From positions 62,001-126,000 of the forward strand of contig DDFK01000004.1 of NCBI GenBank assembly GCA_002337145.1: 64,000 nucleotides of DNA, in the 5' to 3' direction. The translations under genes were made by a program, and so were the position numbers. How positions within the stretch are numbered: the first letter of the stretch is position 1; each line of letters starts with the position of its first letter. Shown piece by piece: positions 41,702-50,662 of the stretch. Origin of the DNA: Chitinophagaceae bacterium UBA1930 (lineage in GTDB: Bacteria; Bacteroidota; Bacteroidia; Chitinophagales; Chitinophagaceae). The notes beneath the pieces are model-generated. The model was not told the DNA's origin. It worked only from the letters and a program-made list of their open reading frames with translations, and made no database searches.

Positions 41702-43048
41702 CTAAATTGCCTGCCTTGATTTTACTTCCAGGTACTTGTTAATGGTGTTTACGGTAAGTTGTTCGGGTGTGGTAAGTAGGGTAAGTATGCCATATTTCTG
41801 TAGCTCTTTTACCAGCAGTCTTTTTTCGTAGGCAAATTTTTCGGCAATGGTCTGTATATAGATGCCCTCGGTGTCTTTTGCTTCCTCACGTGCAAGCTTC
41901 CTTATTTCGGTGTTCTCAAAAAATACCACCATCAATAAATGGTAGTGTGCAATCTTACGTAAGTAAGGCAATTGGCGTTGCAATGCATACAACGACTCAA
42001 AATTGGTAAACAGCACCAATAGGCTACGCTGTTTTATCTTGTTGCGTATATGCCCGTACAGGGCTTCATAATCCGCATCCTTAAATTCTGTCTTTTGGTT
42101 ATACAGGTTTTCCAGTATGCTTTCCATTTGCAGGTTGTTCCTTTCGGCCGGCAAAAAAGAATCTATCTTTTCTGCAAACGTTACAAGTCCCGCCCTGTCC
42201 TGCTTATTCAATGCCACATTGGTCAGCACCAGCGATGCATTGATGGCATAGTCCAATAGGCTCAGCCCTTCAAAAGGCATACGCATATTGCGGCTTTTGT
42301 CAATCATACAGTACACTTGCTGGCTTTTCTCATCCACAAAAGTGTTTACCATCAACTGGCTTTTCCTGGCTGTGGCTTTCCAGTTAATGTTCCTATAATC
42401 ATCGCCCTGTACATATTCCTTTATCTGTTCAAATTCCATACTGTTGCCCAGTTTCCGTAAGCGTTTGCTGCCTGTTTCATTTAAATGGTTGGTTGCGGCC
42501 AATAAATTGTACTTCCGCATCTGCAAGTACGATGGGTAAACAAACACGGTTTCCTCGGCAGGAAAACTGAACCTTCTTTCAACCAATTGCAAAGGGCTTT
42601 TTACAAAGGCCTGCAATTTGCCAAAAATGTATTCGCCCCTTTCCACTGGCCTAAGCAGGTATTCAACTAAAGATTTATCACCGGGCTTTATATTGGTATG
42701 CTGCTGCCATTGCCTGTTCTGGAACTGCACAGGTATTTCGTCAATGATCTTTAATGAAACAGGAAAGGAATAATTGTTATATAACTGGATGGTCACTTTG
42801 TTATCGTCGCCGTTGCTGAAACGTTCATGGCAGATCCTGCCTGCAAGCAATGCCCTGCGTTTCACATATAAGAGCAGTACATCAACCAAAATCAACAGGC
42901 CCAGCAGCAGCAAGGCAACCTGCGCCAACTGGAACAGTACAGGTACAAAAAAAGAAAGGGCAAGCAGCATGACGATAGCAGTGCCAATACCATACGTGCG
43001 TTGGCCCAGGTAAAAGGATTCGTATAAAAGTTTTGCTCTTCGCAGCAC
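41702..43048 (-). CDS. DUF58 domain protein, membrane anchored
   Basis: This 448-residue protein has two adjacent N-terminal membrane segments (~22-65, IGTAIVMLLALSFFVPVLFQ) and a soluble part with the DUF58 core KRLRKLGNSMEFEQIKEYVQGDDYRNINWKAT (~195-226). A vWA-like region follows with MIDKSRNMRMPFEGLSLLDY at the MIDAS-like position. DUF58 proteins are partners of MoxR ATPases in many bacteria. The start is GTG at 43048, sharing one base with the MoxR stop (TAGTG), so translation is coupled. It is the last gene of the SpoIIM-to-DUF58 operon. A chaperone or membrane-complex assembly role is inferred from the family. Confidence 0.9.
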   Translation of the reverse strand: MLRRAKLLYESFYLGQRTYGIGTAIVMLLALSFFVPVLFQLAQVALLLLGLLILVDVLLLYVKRRALLAGRICHERFSNGDDNKVTIQLYNNYSFPVSLKIIDEIPVQFQNRQWQQHTNIKPGDKSLVEYLLRPVERGEYIFGKLQAFVKSPLQLVERRFSFPAEETVFVYPSYLQMRKYNLLAATNHLNETGSKRLRKLGNSMEFEQIKEYVQGDDYRNINWKATARKSQLMVNTFVDEKSQQVYCMIDKSRNMRMPFEGLSLLDYAINASLVLTNVALNKQDRAGLVTFAEKIDSFLPAERNNLQMESILENLYNQKTEFKDADYEALYGHIRNKIKQRSLLVLFTNFESLYALQRQLPYLRKIAHYHLLMVVFFENTEIRKLAREEAKDTEGIYIQTIAEKFAYEKRLLVKELQKYGILTLLTTPEQLTVNTINKYLEVKSRQAI

Positions 43049-44025
43049 TATCTTGGTATTTCTAATGAATGAATAACTTGCTGTATCACTTCGTCGGATG
43101 TAATGCCTTCCATTTCTTTTTCTGGCGTAACAATAATGCGGTGACGCAATACATAAGGTGCCGCATATACAATGTCATCAGGTGTTACAAAGTCCCTTCC
43201 CTGCATGGCTGCAAGGGCCTTTGATGCATTCATCAACGCTAGCGATGCCCTTGGCGATGCACCCAGGAATATGGACTTGTGGCTACGTGTGGTAACAATG
43301 ATTTTTGCAATAAACTGTAACAGCTTTTCTTCAATCAATATTTCTTTTACCTGCTCACGCAATTGTTTTATTTGCTGTACGGACAATACTTTGTCAATGG
43401 CACCCAGCACTTCGCCATTGCCCAACTGATGGAAACGTGACAGGATGTTGCATTCCTGTTCCTCGGTAGGGTAGGGCACTGTTATCTTGAAGAGGAACCG
43501 GTCCAATTGTGCTTCGGGTAACCTGTACGTGCCTTCGTATTCAATGGGGTTTTGTGTGGCAATAATCATGAATGGTGGTTCCATTTTATAAGTTTGTCCA
43601 TCCATGGTTATCTGCCTTTCTTCCATTACTTCAAACAGGGCTGCTTGTGTTTTTGCGGGAGAGCGGTTGATCTCATCAATCAGTACAATATTGCTGAAGA
43701 TGGGCCCGCGTTTAAACTCAAACTTAGAATCACGTGGGTTGAATATGGAAGTGCCCAACACATCGCTGGGCATCAGGTCGGGCGTAAACTGTATACGGCT
43801 GAACTGCACGTCGATTGTTTTTGCCACAAGCCTTGCAGTAAGTGTTTTTGCTACGCCTGGGGCACCTTCAATAATTACATGGCCATCGGCAAGTATGGCT
43901 GCAATAATCATTTTAACCATGTCGCCCTGGCCAACAATTACTTTTTTTATTTCGTTGTTGATGGACTGTACGGCCCCATTGAGTTGCGATAGGTCTGTAC
44001 GCTGCTGAAAAATGTTCTCTTCCAT
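43048..44025 (-). CDS. MoxR family AAA+ ATPase
   Basis: This 325-residue AAA+ protein has Walker A EGAPGVAKTLTARLVAKTID (~55-74), Walker B IVLIDEINRSPAKTQAALFEVM (~118-139), sensor 1 IATQNPIEYEGTYRLPEAQLDRF and a C-terminal lid with SPRASLALMNASKALAAMQGR. MoxR ATPases remodel or activate partner proteins, usually vWA-domain proteins encoded beside them. Here the partners are DUF58 (downstream, one-base overlap) and DUF4350 (upstream, one-base TAATG overlap). The protein is cytoplasmic. The tight coupling suggests stoichiometric production of the complex. Confidence 0.95.
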   Translation of the reverse strand: MEENIFQQRTDLSQLNGAVQSINNEIKKVIVGQGDMVKMIIAAILADGHVIIEGAPGVAKTLTARLVAKTIDVQFSRIQFTPDLMPSDVLGTSIFNPRDSKFEFKRGPIFSNIVLIDEINRSPAKTQAALFEVMEERQITMDGQTYKMEPPFMIIATQNPIEYEGTYRLPEAQLDRFLFKITVPYPTEEQECNILSRFHQLGNGEVLGAIDKVLSVQQIKQLREQVKEILIEEKLLQFIAKIIVTTRSHKSIFLGASPRASLALMNASKALAAMQGRDFVTPDDIVYAAPYVLRHRIIVTPEKEMEGITSDEVIQQVIHSLEIPR

Positions 44026-45233
44026 TATGCGGTGTGTTTATAAAATTTCTGAAATTGCTGGTAAAAGCCAGACAGTTGCTGTTGGCTGATATTCGCAGTT
44101 GTTTGAATGATAAATATACTTTCTATAATCTTCTGTATCTCTTGTTCGTCGTAACCGGATTTGCCACTTAGCTTCTTTACAAACTCATCATTTAAGGTTG
44201 CGGTATTGATAAGGTATTTGCTGCGTATATGTTCCAGGAAATAAGTGACCATTTTTTGCGACAGGTTCAGGTGGTCCTGCTTGTCGAAGTATAACCTGCC
44301 GATTACTTTTGCAAAATCCAATGATTCATTTTTGGGCTTGGATAGAACCGGAATGATACGTTGGTTGCGTTTCATGTTCAATAGTAAGTACAATGCCAGT
44401 AACACGATTGCCAGCCAGAAAGCCCATTTGAATGCGGGAATGGATAATAGTACCCTTAATGGGGATGGGTTGCTTGCTTTTTGATCGTCTTCGAGCCTAT
44501 AGATATAGTACTCATCCCAGATGATTTTTTTTGTAGATGCTGTTATGTCAGACAGGCTTTTTTCAAAATAGTCTTTATTGTTTTTGTAGAGGATAAAGTA
44601 ATTGGAAAATAGGAAAGGGTCGCTATGCAAATAGAAACTACCCCTGCCTATACTGGCTTTTATAAAATTGGGCATGCCACGTTCATCGGTTCCCAGTATA
44701 TGGAATTTTGCCCTGTCGAAATTTGAATAGTCGCTACTGAAACTGAAACCGGGATAGGTATAAGTAGTGTCTTCTTTAAACAAAGGCTTTTTTAGCAATA
44801 CGTTTGGCGAGTCAGCATAGCCACCATAAAAGTAGTTACTGGTATTTACGTCTAGCCCAAAAAAGCGTTGGGCAACTTTGCCAAATTTGGGGGCCACAAT
44901 AAAAACGTTGTTGCCATTTGTTACAAACCTGTTCAGCAACAATATTTCTTCTTCGTTCGGGTCAAAGTGCTGGCTTATTACAAAGAACAATGTGCTGCCA
45001 TTGTTCTCCAAGGTGTACCAATGTTCGGGTGCTTTTTTATTGGTTTCCATAATACTGCCTGGAAACATTTTGGGTAATAGCTCATGGGCAACATAAGTAC
45101 CATAAGGGCTCTTGTAATTTTTGGTAAGTGTTACCCTTTTGTCAATTTCCTTTTCATGGGTGCTGCCAAATATCAATACGCCAGCAACAATCACCAGTAA
45201 ACACAATAATATATATGGTAAGTTTTTCTTCAC
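44025..45233 (-). CDS. DUF4350 domain membrane protein
   Basis: This 402-residue protein has an N-terminal membrane anchor (KNLPYILLCLLVIVAGVLIFG, ~2-22). A periplasmic GATase-like DUF4350 domain (~25-255) includes SPYGTYVAHELLPKMFPGS and VIVAPKFG-type strands. A second membrane segment (~265-290, AFKWAFWLAIVLLALYLLLNM) is followed by a cytoplasmic helical tail. The family is typically encoded with MoxR and DUF58 and has no proven function. It overlaps the MoxR start by one base and follows the DUF4129-like gene after five bases, placing it in the middle of the operon. Confidence 0.85.
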   Translation of the reverse strand: MKKNLPYILLCLLVIVAGVLIFGSTHEKEIDKRVTLTKNYKSPYGTYVAHELLPKMFPGSIMETNKKAPEHWYTLENNGSTLFFVISQHFDPNEEEILLLNRFVTNGNNVFIVAPKFGKVAQRFFGLDVNTSNYFYGGYADSPNVLLKKPLFKEDTTYTYPGFSFSSDYSNFDRAKFHILGTDERGMPNFIKASIGRGSFYLHSDPFLFSNYFILYKNNKDYFEKSLSDITASTKKIIWDEYYIYRLEDDQKASNPSPLRVLLSIPAFKWAFWLAIVLLALYLLLNMKRNQRIIPVLSKPKNESLDFAKVIGRLYFDKQDHLNLSQKMVTYFLEHIRSKYLINTATLNDEFVKKLSGKSGYDEQEIQKIIESIFIIQTTANISQQQLSGFYQQFQKFYKHTA

Positions 45234-45238
45234 AATAG

Positions 45239-46051
45239 TTAAGCTGCAAGTTGTTGTTCAAAATTGTCGAATCCTTTCTTTAATAAACTGAACTGCTGGT
45301 CGTTCACGTCAAAGTTGCCGTACCATACATATTCGTAATTGCGTGCCGCATTGGCAAACCCGTTGTAGTAAGGTGTAGAGCTGATTTCGAACAGGTAATC
45401 GAAATTGGTTTTGTCTACACCATAGGTAATGATGTTTTTGATGCTCAATGTTTTTAATGAACGAAGGAACAGCAGCCGGGTAGCTACCCTATAATTATTG
45501 TCGGCCAAGGCTGCAGCAATTGCTGTTTCGTAATCAACTTCCATGATATTTTCTGGCATTGCATCATAGCCGGGTTGTTCTTGTTTTATTTTTTTTGAAG
45601 CTGCGGAGAAGATACCGATCTGGTTGTTTTTTAGGTAAAGGGCAATGGCAGCAATCATCAATACACCAAGTATGATCCAACTAATGAGCCTGAAGTTTTC
45701 GGAGGTGAGGAAGTTGAAAAACGATTGCCAATAATCCTTGCTTTCTGTAGGTTGCTTTTTCTTTTCTGTTGCATTAACATACCAGAAATCATCATCCTTT
45801 TTCAGTTCCCTAACGGCATTGTCGGTATTGTTTCTTTGTGTTATGACGGCGGTATTGCTTGCGTCAATGCTGTCAAAGTTTGCCTTTGCCTTTTTTACTT
45901 CAAAGTCTTCAATTGTGGTTACTTCTGCAGAGTCCACCATGGGTGGTGCTTCAACAACTGTTGTGCTGGTATCGGTTTGTGCTTTTGCAATATGTACAAA
46001 CAGCAATAGGCATAGGGGTAAAAAATATATGAGCAGCTTCTTGATGGACAT
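45239..46051 (-). CDS. DUF4129-like membrane protein
   Basis: I chose the ATG at 46051 (MSIKKLLIYFLPLCLLLF), which begins a signal peptide ending near AKAQ and lies five bases after the upstream SpoIIM-like stop. The 270-residue product has a variable periplasmic region, one membrane segment (~150-170, LISWIILGVLMIAAIALYL) and a C-terminal domain with DYETAIAAALADNNYRVATRLLFLRSL and YEYVWYGNFDVNDQQFSLL. The arrangement of C-terminal helices resembles DUF4129, which accompanies MoxR/DUF58 clusters. The function is unknown. It is the second gene of the operon. Confidence 0.78.
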   Translation of the reverse strand: MSIKKLLIYFLPLCLLLFVHIAKAQTDTSTTVVEAPPMVDSAEVTTIEDFEVKKAKANFDSIDASNTAVITQRNNTDNAVRELKKDDDFWYVNATEKKKQPTESKDYWQSFFNFLTSENFRLISWIILGVLMIAAIALYLKNNQIGIFSAASKKIKQEQPGYDAMPENIMEVDYETAIAAALADNNYRVATRLLFLRSLKTLSIKNIITYGVDKTNFDYLFEISSTPYYNGFANAARNYEYVWYGNFDVNDQQFSLLKKGFDNFEQQLAA

Positions 46052-46056
46052 AGGTG

Positions 46057-47016
46057 TTAAGCTATTGCGTTCTTTAAAATCCTTTTCTTTAAAACTATTG
46101 GGTAAACGCCAAAGTAGCCAATAACAAAGAACAGGGATGCAAGTAGGATGGAGGCACTCATCCATACAGGCATGCGGTAATGCCTGGTAACAAAGCCTTC
46201 AAAAAAAGCCGCTATCATAAATACGGGCACCAGGCCAACAATTATTTTGATGCCATCTTTAACCCCTTGTTTAAAGGCTGTCAACCTGCTTAAAGTGCCT
46301 GGAAAAATCCAGCTCTTGCCCATGATGATTCCTGCCGCAGCAGCAATAGTAATAGCAGACAGTTCAAGCGTACCATGAATCATTACGGTAAGCATAAATA
46401 ATTGACCCAGACCTTTTGAATAGAACATATAGTCAAATGAGCCTACCATTACGCCATCACGTATCAATTCTGGAATGGTCAGGAAAGGGAACACAAGCCC
46501 TTCCAAGAAATACCGGAACGATACACTGATATTGTTGATCATTATACCAAGCCACATTAAAAAGGAATTGCCTGTTTGGTACACACCAAAGGGGTTTCCT
46601 TCGGCAATGTTTTTTTCTGTCATGTCCACGTAATTATCTCCCATGATTTCCCTTACAAAATGGGGATCTTTAATGGCAGAGTAAAAACCAACAAAGAAGA
46701 ACAGCAAAAAAATGCCAAAACAAATGGCCACAACCCTGTGGTGCCTGGCAACTGTTAGGGGCAGGTCGTATTTAAAGAAAAGGACGAACTTGTTCCTTTC
46801 TTCTTTTTTGTTCTTGTAAATATTCAGGTAACGTTTTGCGGCTTCTGCATTCAGGAAACGGGTTACGTTGCTATGCGGGTAAAATGTTTTTGCATAGCCC
46901 AGATCGTCTACCAACTGAACGAATTCACTACCCATTTCATCTGTATCATCGGATGGAAACTGGCTGATGTTGTCCCAACGTTCTTTGTTCTTTTTAATAA
47001 ACAATGCCTCTCTCAA
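46057..47016 (-). CDS. stage II sporulation protein M (SpoIIM/DUF95) family membrane protein
   Basis: This 319-residue protein has a soluble N-terminal half (~1-100) and about five transmembrane segments in the remainder. The family-typical NNISVSFRYFLEGLVFPFLTIPELIRDGVMVG precedes a HGTLELSAITIAAAAGIIMG motif. SpoIIM homologues outside sporulating Firmicutes are common in Bacteroidota, next to RDD, MoxR and DUF58 genes, and their role there is not settled. The name implies no sporulation. It is the first gene of the five-gene minus-strand operon and diverges from the RDD gene, with 75 bases between the starts. Confidence 0.88.
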   Translation of the reverse strand: MREALFIKKNKERWDNISQFPSDDTDEMGSEFVQLVDDLGYAKTFYPHSNVTRFLNAEAAKRYLNIYKNKKEERNKFVLFFKYDLPLTVARHHRVVAICFGIFLLFFFVGFYSAIKDPHFVREIMGDNYVDMTEKNIAEGNPFGVYQTGNSFLMWLGIMINNISVSFRYFLEGLVFPFLTIPELIRDGVMVGSFDYMFYSKGLGQLFMLTVMIHGTLELSAITIAAAAGIIMGKSWIFPGTLSRLTAFKQGVKDGIKIIVGLVPVFMIAAFFEGFVTRHYRMPVWMSASILLASLFFVIGYFGVYPIVLKKRILKNAIA

Positions 47017-47091
47017 GTAGTAAATTTTTTTCTAAAATAAAGAATCTGTTGGTTCTATCAGCATACTCGCATAATTTTATCTAATAAGTTT

Positions 47092-47877
47092 ATGAGCCGA
47101 TTTAAAGTTGCCACCAATATTAATATAGATTTAGAGTTCAACATCCCGTCATTTCATATACGTTTGTTGGCCTGGCTAATTGACTGCGTTATTTTTATAC
47201 TCTATTTTTTCCTTATCAGTAAGCTCATGTCGAGCGAGTTCAAGAACATGAACGGCGAAGACAGTTGGGGGCTTTTTTTGATATTGGTTTTACCCGTGGC
47301 CCTGTACCATGTTGTTATGGAATCCACCATGAACGGCCAAACCATTGGCAAGCGTTTGATGCATATAAAAGTCATCAATGAAAAAGGGGGCAATGCAACA
47401 ATCAGTCAATATATCATCAGGTGGCTGCTAAGGGTGTCTGATTTTATGCTGGTACTAGTGCTTGTTATGCTGGTGTTTTTTAGCAACCAGATGGATAAGC
47501 AAGCCCTGTTTTTGGCCGTATTGGCAATCGTGGATATTTTCTGTGTGGCACTTACGCAAAAGTCGCAACGCCTGGGCGATATGGCTGCAGGTACGATATT
47601 GATCAATACAAAGAACAAGAGCGACATCAATGAAACTGTCTTTATGGAAATTGAGGACAGTTACATACCAAGATACCCGGATGTAATGAAGTTGAGCGAC
47701 AGGGACATGAACATGGTAAAGAATATTTACAATACTGTTGTTAAGAAAGATGATTACAGGCTTGCTGCACGTACTGCAGACAAGATTGCTTCTGTGTTGA
47801 ATATTGAAGTAAAACAGGATCCCCAGGATTTTCTGGAGACCCTGCTTAAAGATTACAATTACATATCTTCCAAGTAA
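47092..47877 (+). CDS. RDD family membrane protein
   Basis: This 261-residue protein contains the RDD domain. FHIRLLAWLIDCVIFILYFF (~22-41) holds the Arg and Asp residues naming the family, further membrane segments follow, and TIGKRLMHIKVINEKGG and QRLGDMAAGTILINTKN are conserved. The last ~80 residues are cytoplasmic (IPRYPDVMKLSDRDMNMVKN). RDD proteins are often linked to ion exchange or act as accessory membrane proteins. In Bacteroidota an RDD gene regularly diverges from the SpoIIM/MoxR/DUF58 operon, as here, so it probably belongs to the same functional unit. Confidence 0.9.
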   Translation: MSRFKVATNINIDLEFNIPSFHIRLLAWLIDCVIFILYFFLISKLMSSEFKNMNGEDSWGLFLILVLPVALYHVVMESTMNGQTIGKRLMHIKVINEKGGNATISQYIIRWLLRVSDFMLVLVLVMLVFFSNQMDKQALFLAVLAIVDIFCVALTQKSQRLGDMAAGTILINTKNKSDINETVFMEIEDSYIPRYPDVMKLSDRDMNMVKNIYNTVVKKDDYRLAARTADKIASVLNIEVKQDPQDFLETLLKDYNYISSK

Positions 47878-47879
47878 CT

Positions 47880-48266
47880 TTATTTAGTGCCGTAGGCAAA
47901 GCCCAACACAATTAGGGACAGCAGTACAATTACAAGCACCACAATAATTAGGATGCCTGTTATTTTAAAGTATAGCCTCAGGTCGTTTAGCGAATCGTTT
48001 ATTTGTTCCTGATTGTCATCGGTAATGCCGGCTTTCATCTTACGTCCGAAATTCAAAAGGAATATGTTTATCAATACAGATATTGCCGCCGTGAGAAAGG
48101 CAGAAAACAATGCTCCTTGGGATACATTGACAAACAGGGTGACGGCCGCATTGATAAATGCGACGATTGCCGTAATTGAAGCCCAGGTACTGGCAGTTTT
48201 GAAGTCGTCTTTTAACTTCTGTGACAGGGTAAGGTTGAATATAGATTCGGTATTGCTATTTTCCAT
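47880..48266 (-). CDS. small membrane protein, DUF5362-like (first of two paralogues)
   Basis: This 128-residue protein has a soluble N-terminus (ENSNTESIFNLTLSQKLKDDF) and three hydrophobic segments, two in the middle (~27-70) and one at the C-terminus (ILIIVVLVIVLLSLIVLGFAYG). Its organisation matches the next gene, with a similar N-terminal motif, and they seem to be paralogues of the DUF5362-like type, whose function is unknown. It converges on the RDD gene, whose stop lies two bases away, and starts 33 bases after the stop of its paralogue on the same strand. Confidence 0.72.
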   Translation of the reverse strand: MENSNTESIFNLTLSQKLKDDFKTASTWASITAIVAFINAAVTLFVNVSQGALFSAFLTAAISVLINIFLLNFGRKMKAGITDDNQEQINDSLNDLRLYFKITGILIIVVLVIVLLSLIVLGFAYGTK

Positions 48267-48299
48267 TTTGTATAAAGTTTAAGGGTAAAGTGTTGTGGT

Positions 48300-48728
48300 T
48301 TATTTTCTGAGCAAGCCAAGTAGCGAAAAGAATAAGCCAAGTATTCCCAGCACACCCACCATGATAAAATAGGTTTTCAAAGAACTGATGCCTTTTTCCA
48401 GGTCGTTCTGATTGGTTTCCTGTAAACCCTTTGTGGTAAAGGATGAAAACCGGTACAGGAATACAATGAACACGGAAAATATGGCCAGGCAAACAAGCAG
48501 TATAAGTAAGAATGCAGATTGCAGGTAGGAGAAACCGAATTTGTAAGACAGGTTATTCAGTAAGCCGCCTCCGAAAATTAGGAAAACAACGGTCACTATA
48601 ACAGCAGAGCATATAAAAACAATTGCCAGGAACCTTGCCCATTTGGCGGCCTGTTCCAGCGAATGCTGCGAGGAGTGGTCAACACTCAAATCAAAAAGCG
48701 ATGGTTGTGATTCATTCAAATTTTCCAT
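48300..48728 (-). CDS. small membrane protein, DUF5362-like (second paralogue)
   Basis: I chose the ATG at 48728 (MENLNESQPSLFDLSVD) because it aligns with the paralogue's MENSNTESIFNLTLS start. The 142-residue product has a soluble N-terminus, two central hydrophobic segments (FLAIVFICSAVIVTVVFLIF and LLILLVCLAIFSVFIVFLY), a linker GISSLKTYF and a hydrophobic C-terminus (IMVGVLGILGLFFSLLGLL). No function is known. It is separated from proS by a bidirectional terminator and forms a pair with the neighbouring downstream gene. Confidence 0.72.
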   Translation of the reverse strand: MENLNESQPSLFDLSVDHSSQHSLEQAAKWARFLAIVFICSAVIVTVVFLIFGGGLLNNLSYKFGFSYLQSAFLLILLVCLAIFSVFIVFLYRFSSFTTKGLQETNQNDLEKGISSLKTYFIMVGVLGILGLFFSLLGLLRK

Positions 48729-48778
48729 ACATGTTAGGGTTTTGGTTTGATTATAAAAATACAATATGCAAACAATAA

Positions 48779-48818
48779 AAAAAGCCTTGAAGTAAATTAA
48801 TTTACTTCAAGGCTTTTT
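48779..48818. terminator. bidirectional terminator after proS
   Basis: A perfect palindrome (48779-48798 with 48799-48818), flanked by A and T runs, has the GC-containing arm GCCTTGAAGTAAATT. It lies 25 bases beyond the proS stop on the minus strand. Confidence 0.9.
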
Positions 48819-48842
48819 GTTACAGCATTATTGGCTGCAATA

Positions 48843-50321
48843 TCAATATGCCCTTGCAAACAGTACCCTTTCCTTGCTTGGCTTTCCGCTAAAAATACAG
48901 ATGCCGTCTTCCTGCGGGTTGTTTAAAGGTATGCAGCGTATGGTTGCTTTTGCTTTTTCTTTAATCGCTTCCTCTGTTTCTGGTGTGCCGTCCCAATGGG
49001 CCGAAACAAAACCTGCCTTGGTATCCAGCGTATGTACAAAATCCTCCCAAGTATCCACTTTCGTAATATGCTCGTCGCGGTAGCTTTGGGCTTTGTTAAA
49101 CATGTGCAGCTGTATCTCTTCCAACAGTTCCTTAATGTAAAAGCTCAGGCCGTTAATGCTTACGGATGTTTTTGTTTTTGTGTCACGTCTGGCCACTTCC
49201 ACTACGTTGTTGGCAAGGTCCCTTGCACCAATGGCAATGCGTACGGGCACACCTTTCATTTCGTATTCGGCAAATTTCCAACCTGGACGGCTATTGTCGT
49301 TGTCGTCGTATTTTACACGTATGCCCAGGTCCTTCAGTTCCTTCAGCAATACATCCACTTTGTTGGTAATAACGCCTTTTTCTTCATCACCTTTATAAAT
49401 AGGCACAATGACTACCTGCAATGGGGCAATCCTTGGTGGCAGTATCAAGCCTTCATCATCGCTATGGGCCATAACCAGGCCACCAATCAACCTGGTACTA
49501 ACACCCCAGCTAGTGGCCCACACATATTCCTGCTTGTTGTTCTTATCGCTGAACTTCACATCAAAGGCCTTGGCAAAATTCTGCCCTAAAAAATGGCTGG
49601 TGCCGGCCTGTAATGCCTTGCCATCCTGCATCAATGCTTCAATGCAATAGGTGTCTTCCGCACCTGCAAAACGTTCGTTGGCAGTTTTCACACCTTTAAT
49701 TACTGGCAATGCCATCCAGTTCTCTACAAAGTCGGCATACACATGCAGCATCTTTTCTGTTTCCACAATGGCCTCTTCCTTTGTTGCATGTGCCGTGTGC
49801 CCTTCCTGCCATAAAAATTCTGCGGTACGCAAAAACAGCCTGGTACGCATTTCCCAACGTACCACGTTTGCCCATTGGTTTATCAATAATGGCAAGTCAC
49901 GGTAGCTCTGTATCCATCCTTTGTAGGTGTTCCAAATAATGGCCTCGCTGGTGGGGCGTACAATCAGTTCCTCTTCCAGTTTCGCTTCTGGGTCAACCAT
50001 TAACTTACCAGGTTTATCAGGATCGTTTTTTAAGCGGTAATGCGTTACAATGGCACATTCCTTTGCAAAGCCTTCTGCATTTTTTTCTTCGGCCTCAAAC
50101 AGGCTCTTGGGCACAAACAACGGAAAGTATGCATTCACGTGCCCGGTATCCTTAAACATCTTGTCCAATACATCACGCATGTTTTCCCAAAGGGCATAAC
50201 CGTAAGGTTTAATCACCATACAGCCACGCACTGCACTATAATCTGCAAGGCTACCTTTAATAATCAGGTCGTTGTACCACTGGCTGTAATCCTTTTCTCT
50301 ACTTGTTATTTCTTTACTCAT
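48843..50321 (-). CDS. proS: prolyl-tRNA synthetase, archaeal/eukaryotic (type 3) form
   Basis: This 492-residue class II synthetase charges tRNA-Pro. Class II motif 2 lies in VVRWEMRTRLFLRTAEFLWQEGHTAHAT (~150-177) and motif 3 in EGLILPPRIAPLQVVIVPI (~285-305). An anticodon-binding domain follows. The C-terminal zinc-binding-like extension ends KERVLFARAY, with the final Tyr typical of the shorter archaeal/eukaryotic form. The bacterial editing insertion is absent, as expected for this type. It begins with YSQWYNDLIIKGSLADYS, another marker of this form. It appears to be a single-gene unit with a strong terminator behind it. Confidence 0.97.
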   Translation of the reverse strand: MSKEITSREKDYSQWYNDLIIKGSLADYSAVRGCMVIKPYGYALWENMRDVLDKMFKDTGHVNAYFPLFVPKSLFEAEEKNAEGFAKECAIVTHYRLKNDPDKPGKLMVDPEAKLEEELIVRPTSEAIIWNTYKGWIQSYRDLPLLINQWANVVRWEMRTRLFLRTAEFLWQEGHTAHATKEEAIVETEKMLHVYADFVENWMALPVIKGVKTANERFAGAEDTYCIEALMQDGKALQAGTSHFLGQNFAKAFDVKFSDKNNKQEYVWATSWGVSTRLIGGLVMAHSDDEGLILPPRIAPLQVVIVPIYKGDEEKGVITNKVDVLLKELKDLGIRVKYDDNDNSRPGWKFAEYEMKGVPVRIAIGARDLANNVVEVARRDTKTKTSVSINGLSFYIKELLEEIQLHMFNKAQSYRDEHITKVDTWEDFVHTLDTKAGFVSAHWDGTPETEEAIKEKAKATIRCIPLNNPQEDGICIFSGKPSKERVLFARAY

Positions 50322-50662
50322 TTTTATACATGGTTTAAAGACCGCAAGTGCAGGTCTTAACTTGTTTGTTTTTGTTACCGGCTATTGCACCTGCTTCAAC
50401 TTTACTGGCGTCGCACCCATCGGCATCCAAATAGGTACCAGCTTTACCAAAGCGTAAAACCTGCTAACGGGCGGCATGTTAGTTTTAATTTTCTATGCAA
50501 CAAATACAATCTTTACAACCAATATAATTATTGTATTTTCTTTAACAAGCTAACCTTTGTTAGTACGTTGTACGGCAGAGTTTTTGTCATTGAATTGTCA
50601 CATGCAAATGCGTCGCAAATGTATGTAACTTCACATTATGTAACACCTCAAAACCTCGTTGT
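50322..50662. other. 341-base divergent intergenic region between proS and the Tyr-rich lipoprotein
   Basis: This region contains copy B of the dispersed repeat (50393-50459) and a 9-bp perfect inverted repeat, AAATACAAT (50502-50510) with ATTGTATTT (50530-50538), which could be an operator. It also holds CTAAC/GTTAG half-sites. A faint core-like GCGTCGCA at about 50591 may be a decayed repeat. No gene or RNA was recognised. Confidence 0.5.
50393..50459 (+). repeat. dispersed intergenic repeat, copy B
   Basis: The core TGGCGTCGCACCCAT (50406-50420) and the tail GGTACCAGCTTTACCAAAGC followed by GTAAAA align with copy A over about 60 bases, with an 18-base variable middle. Confidence 0.65.

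Noticed and set aside
46057..47016. SpoIIM-like gene taken as evidence of sporulation
   Set aside because: The family is common in non-sporulating Bacteroidota beside MoxR/DUF58 genes; no other sporulation gene is present.
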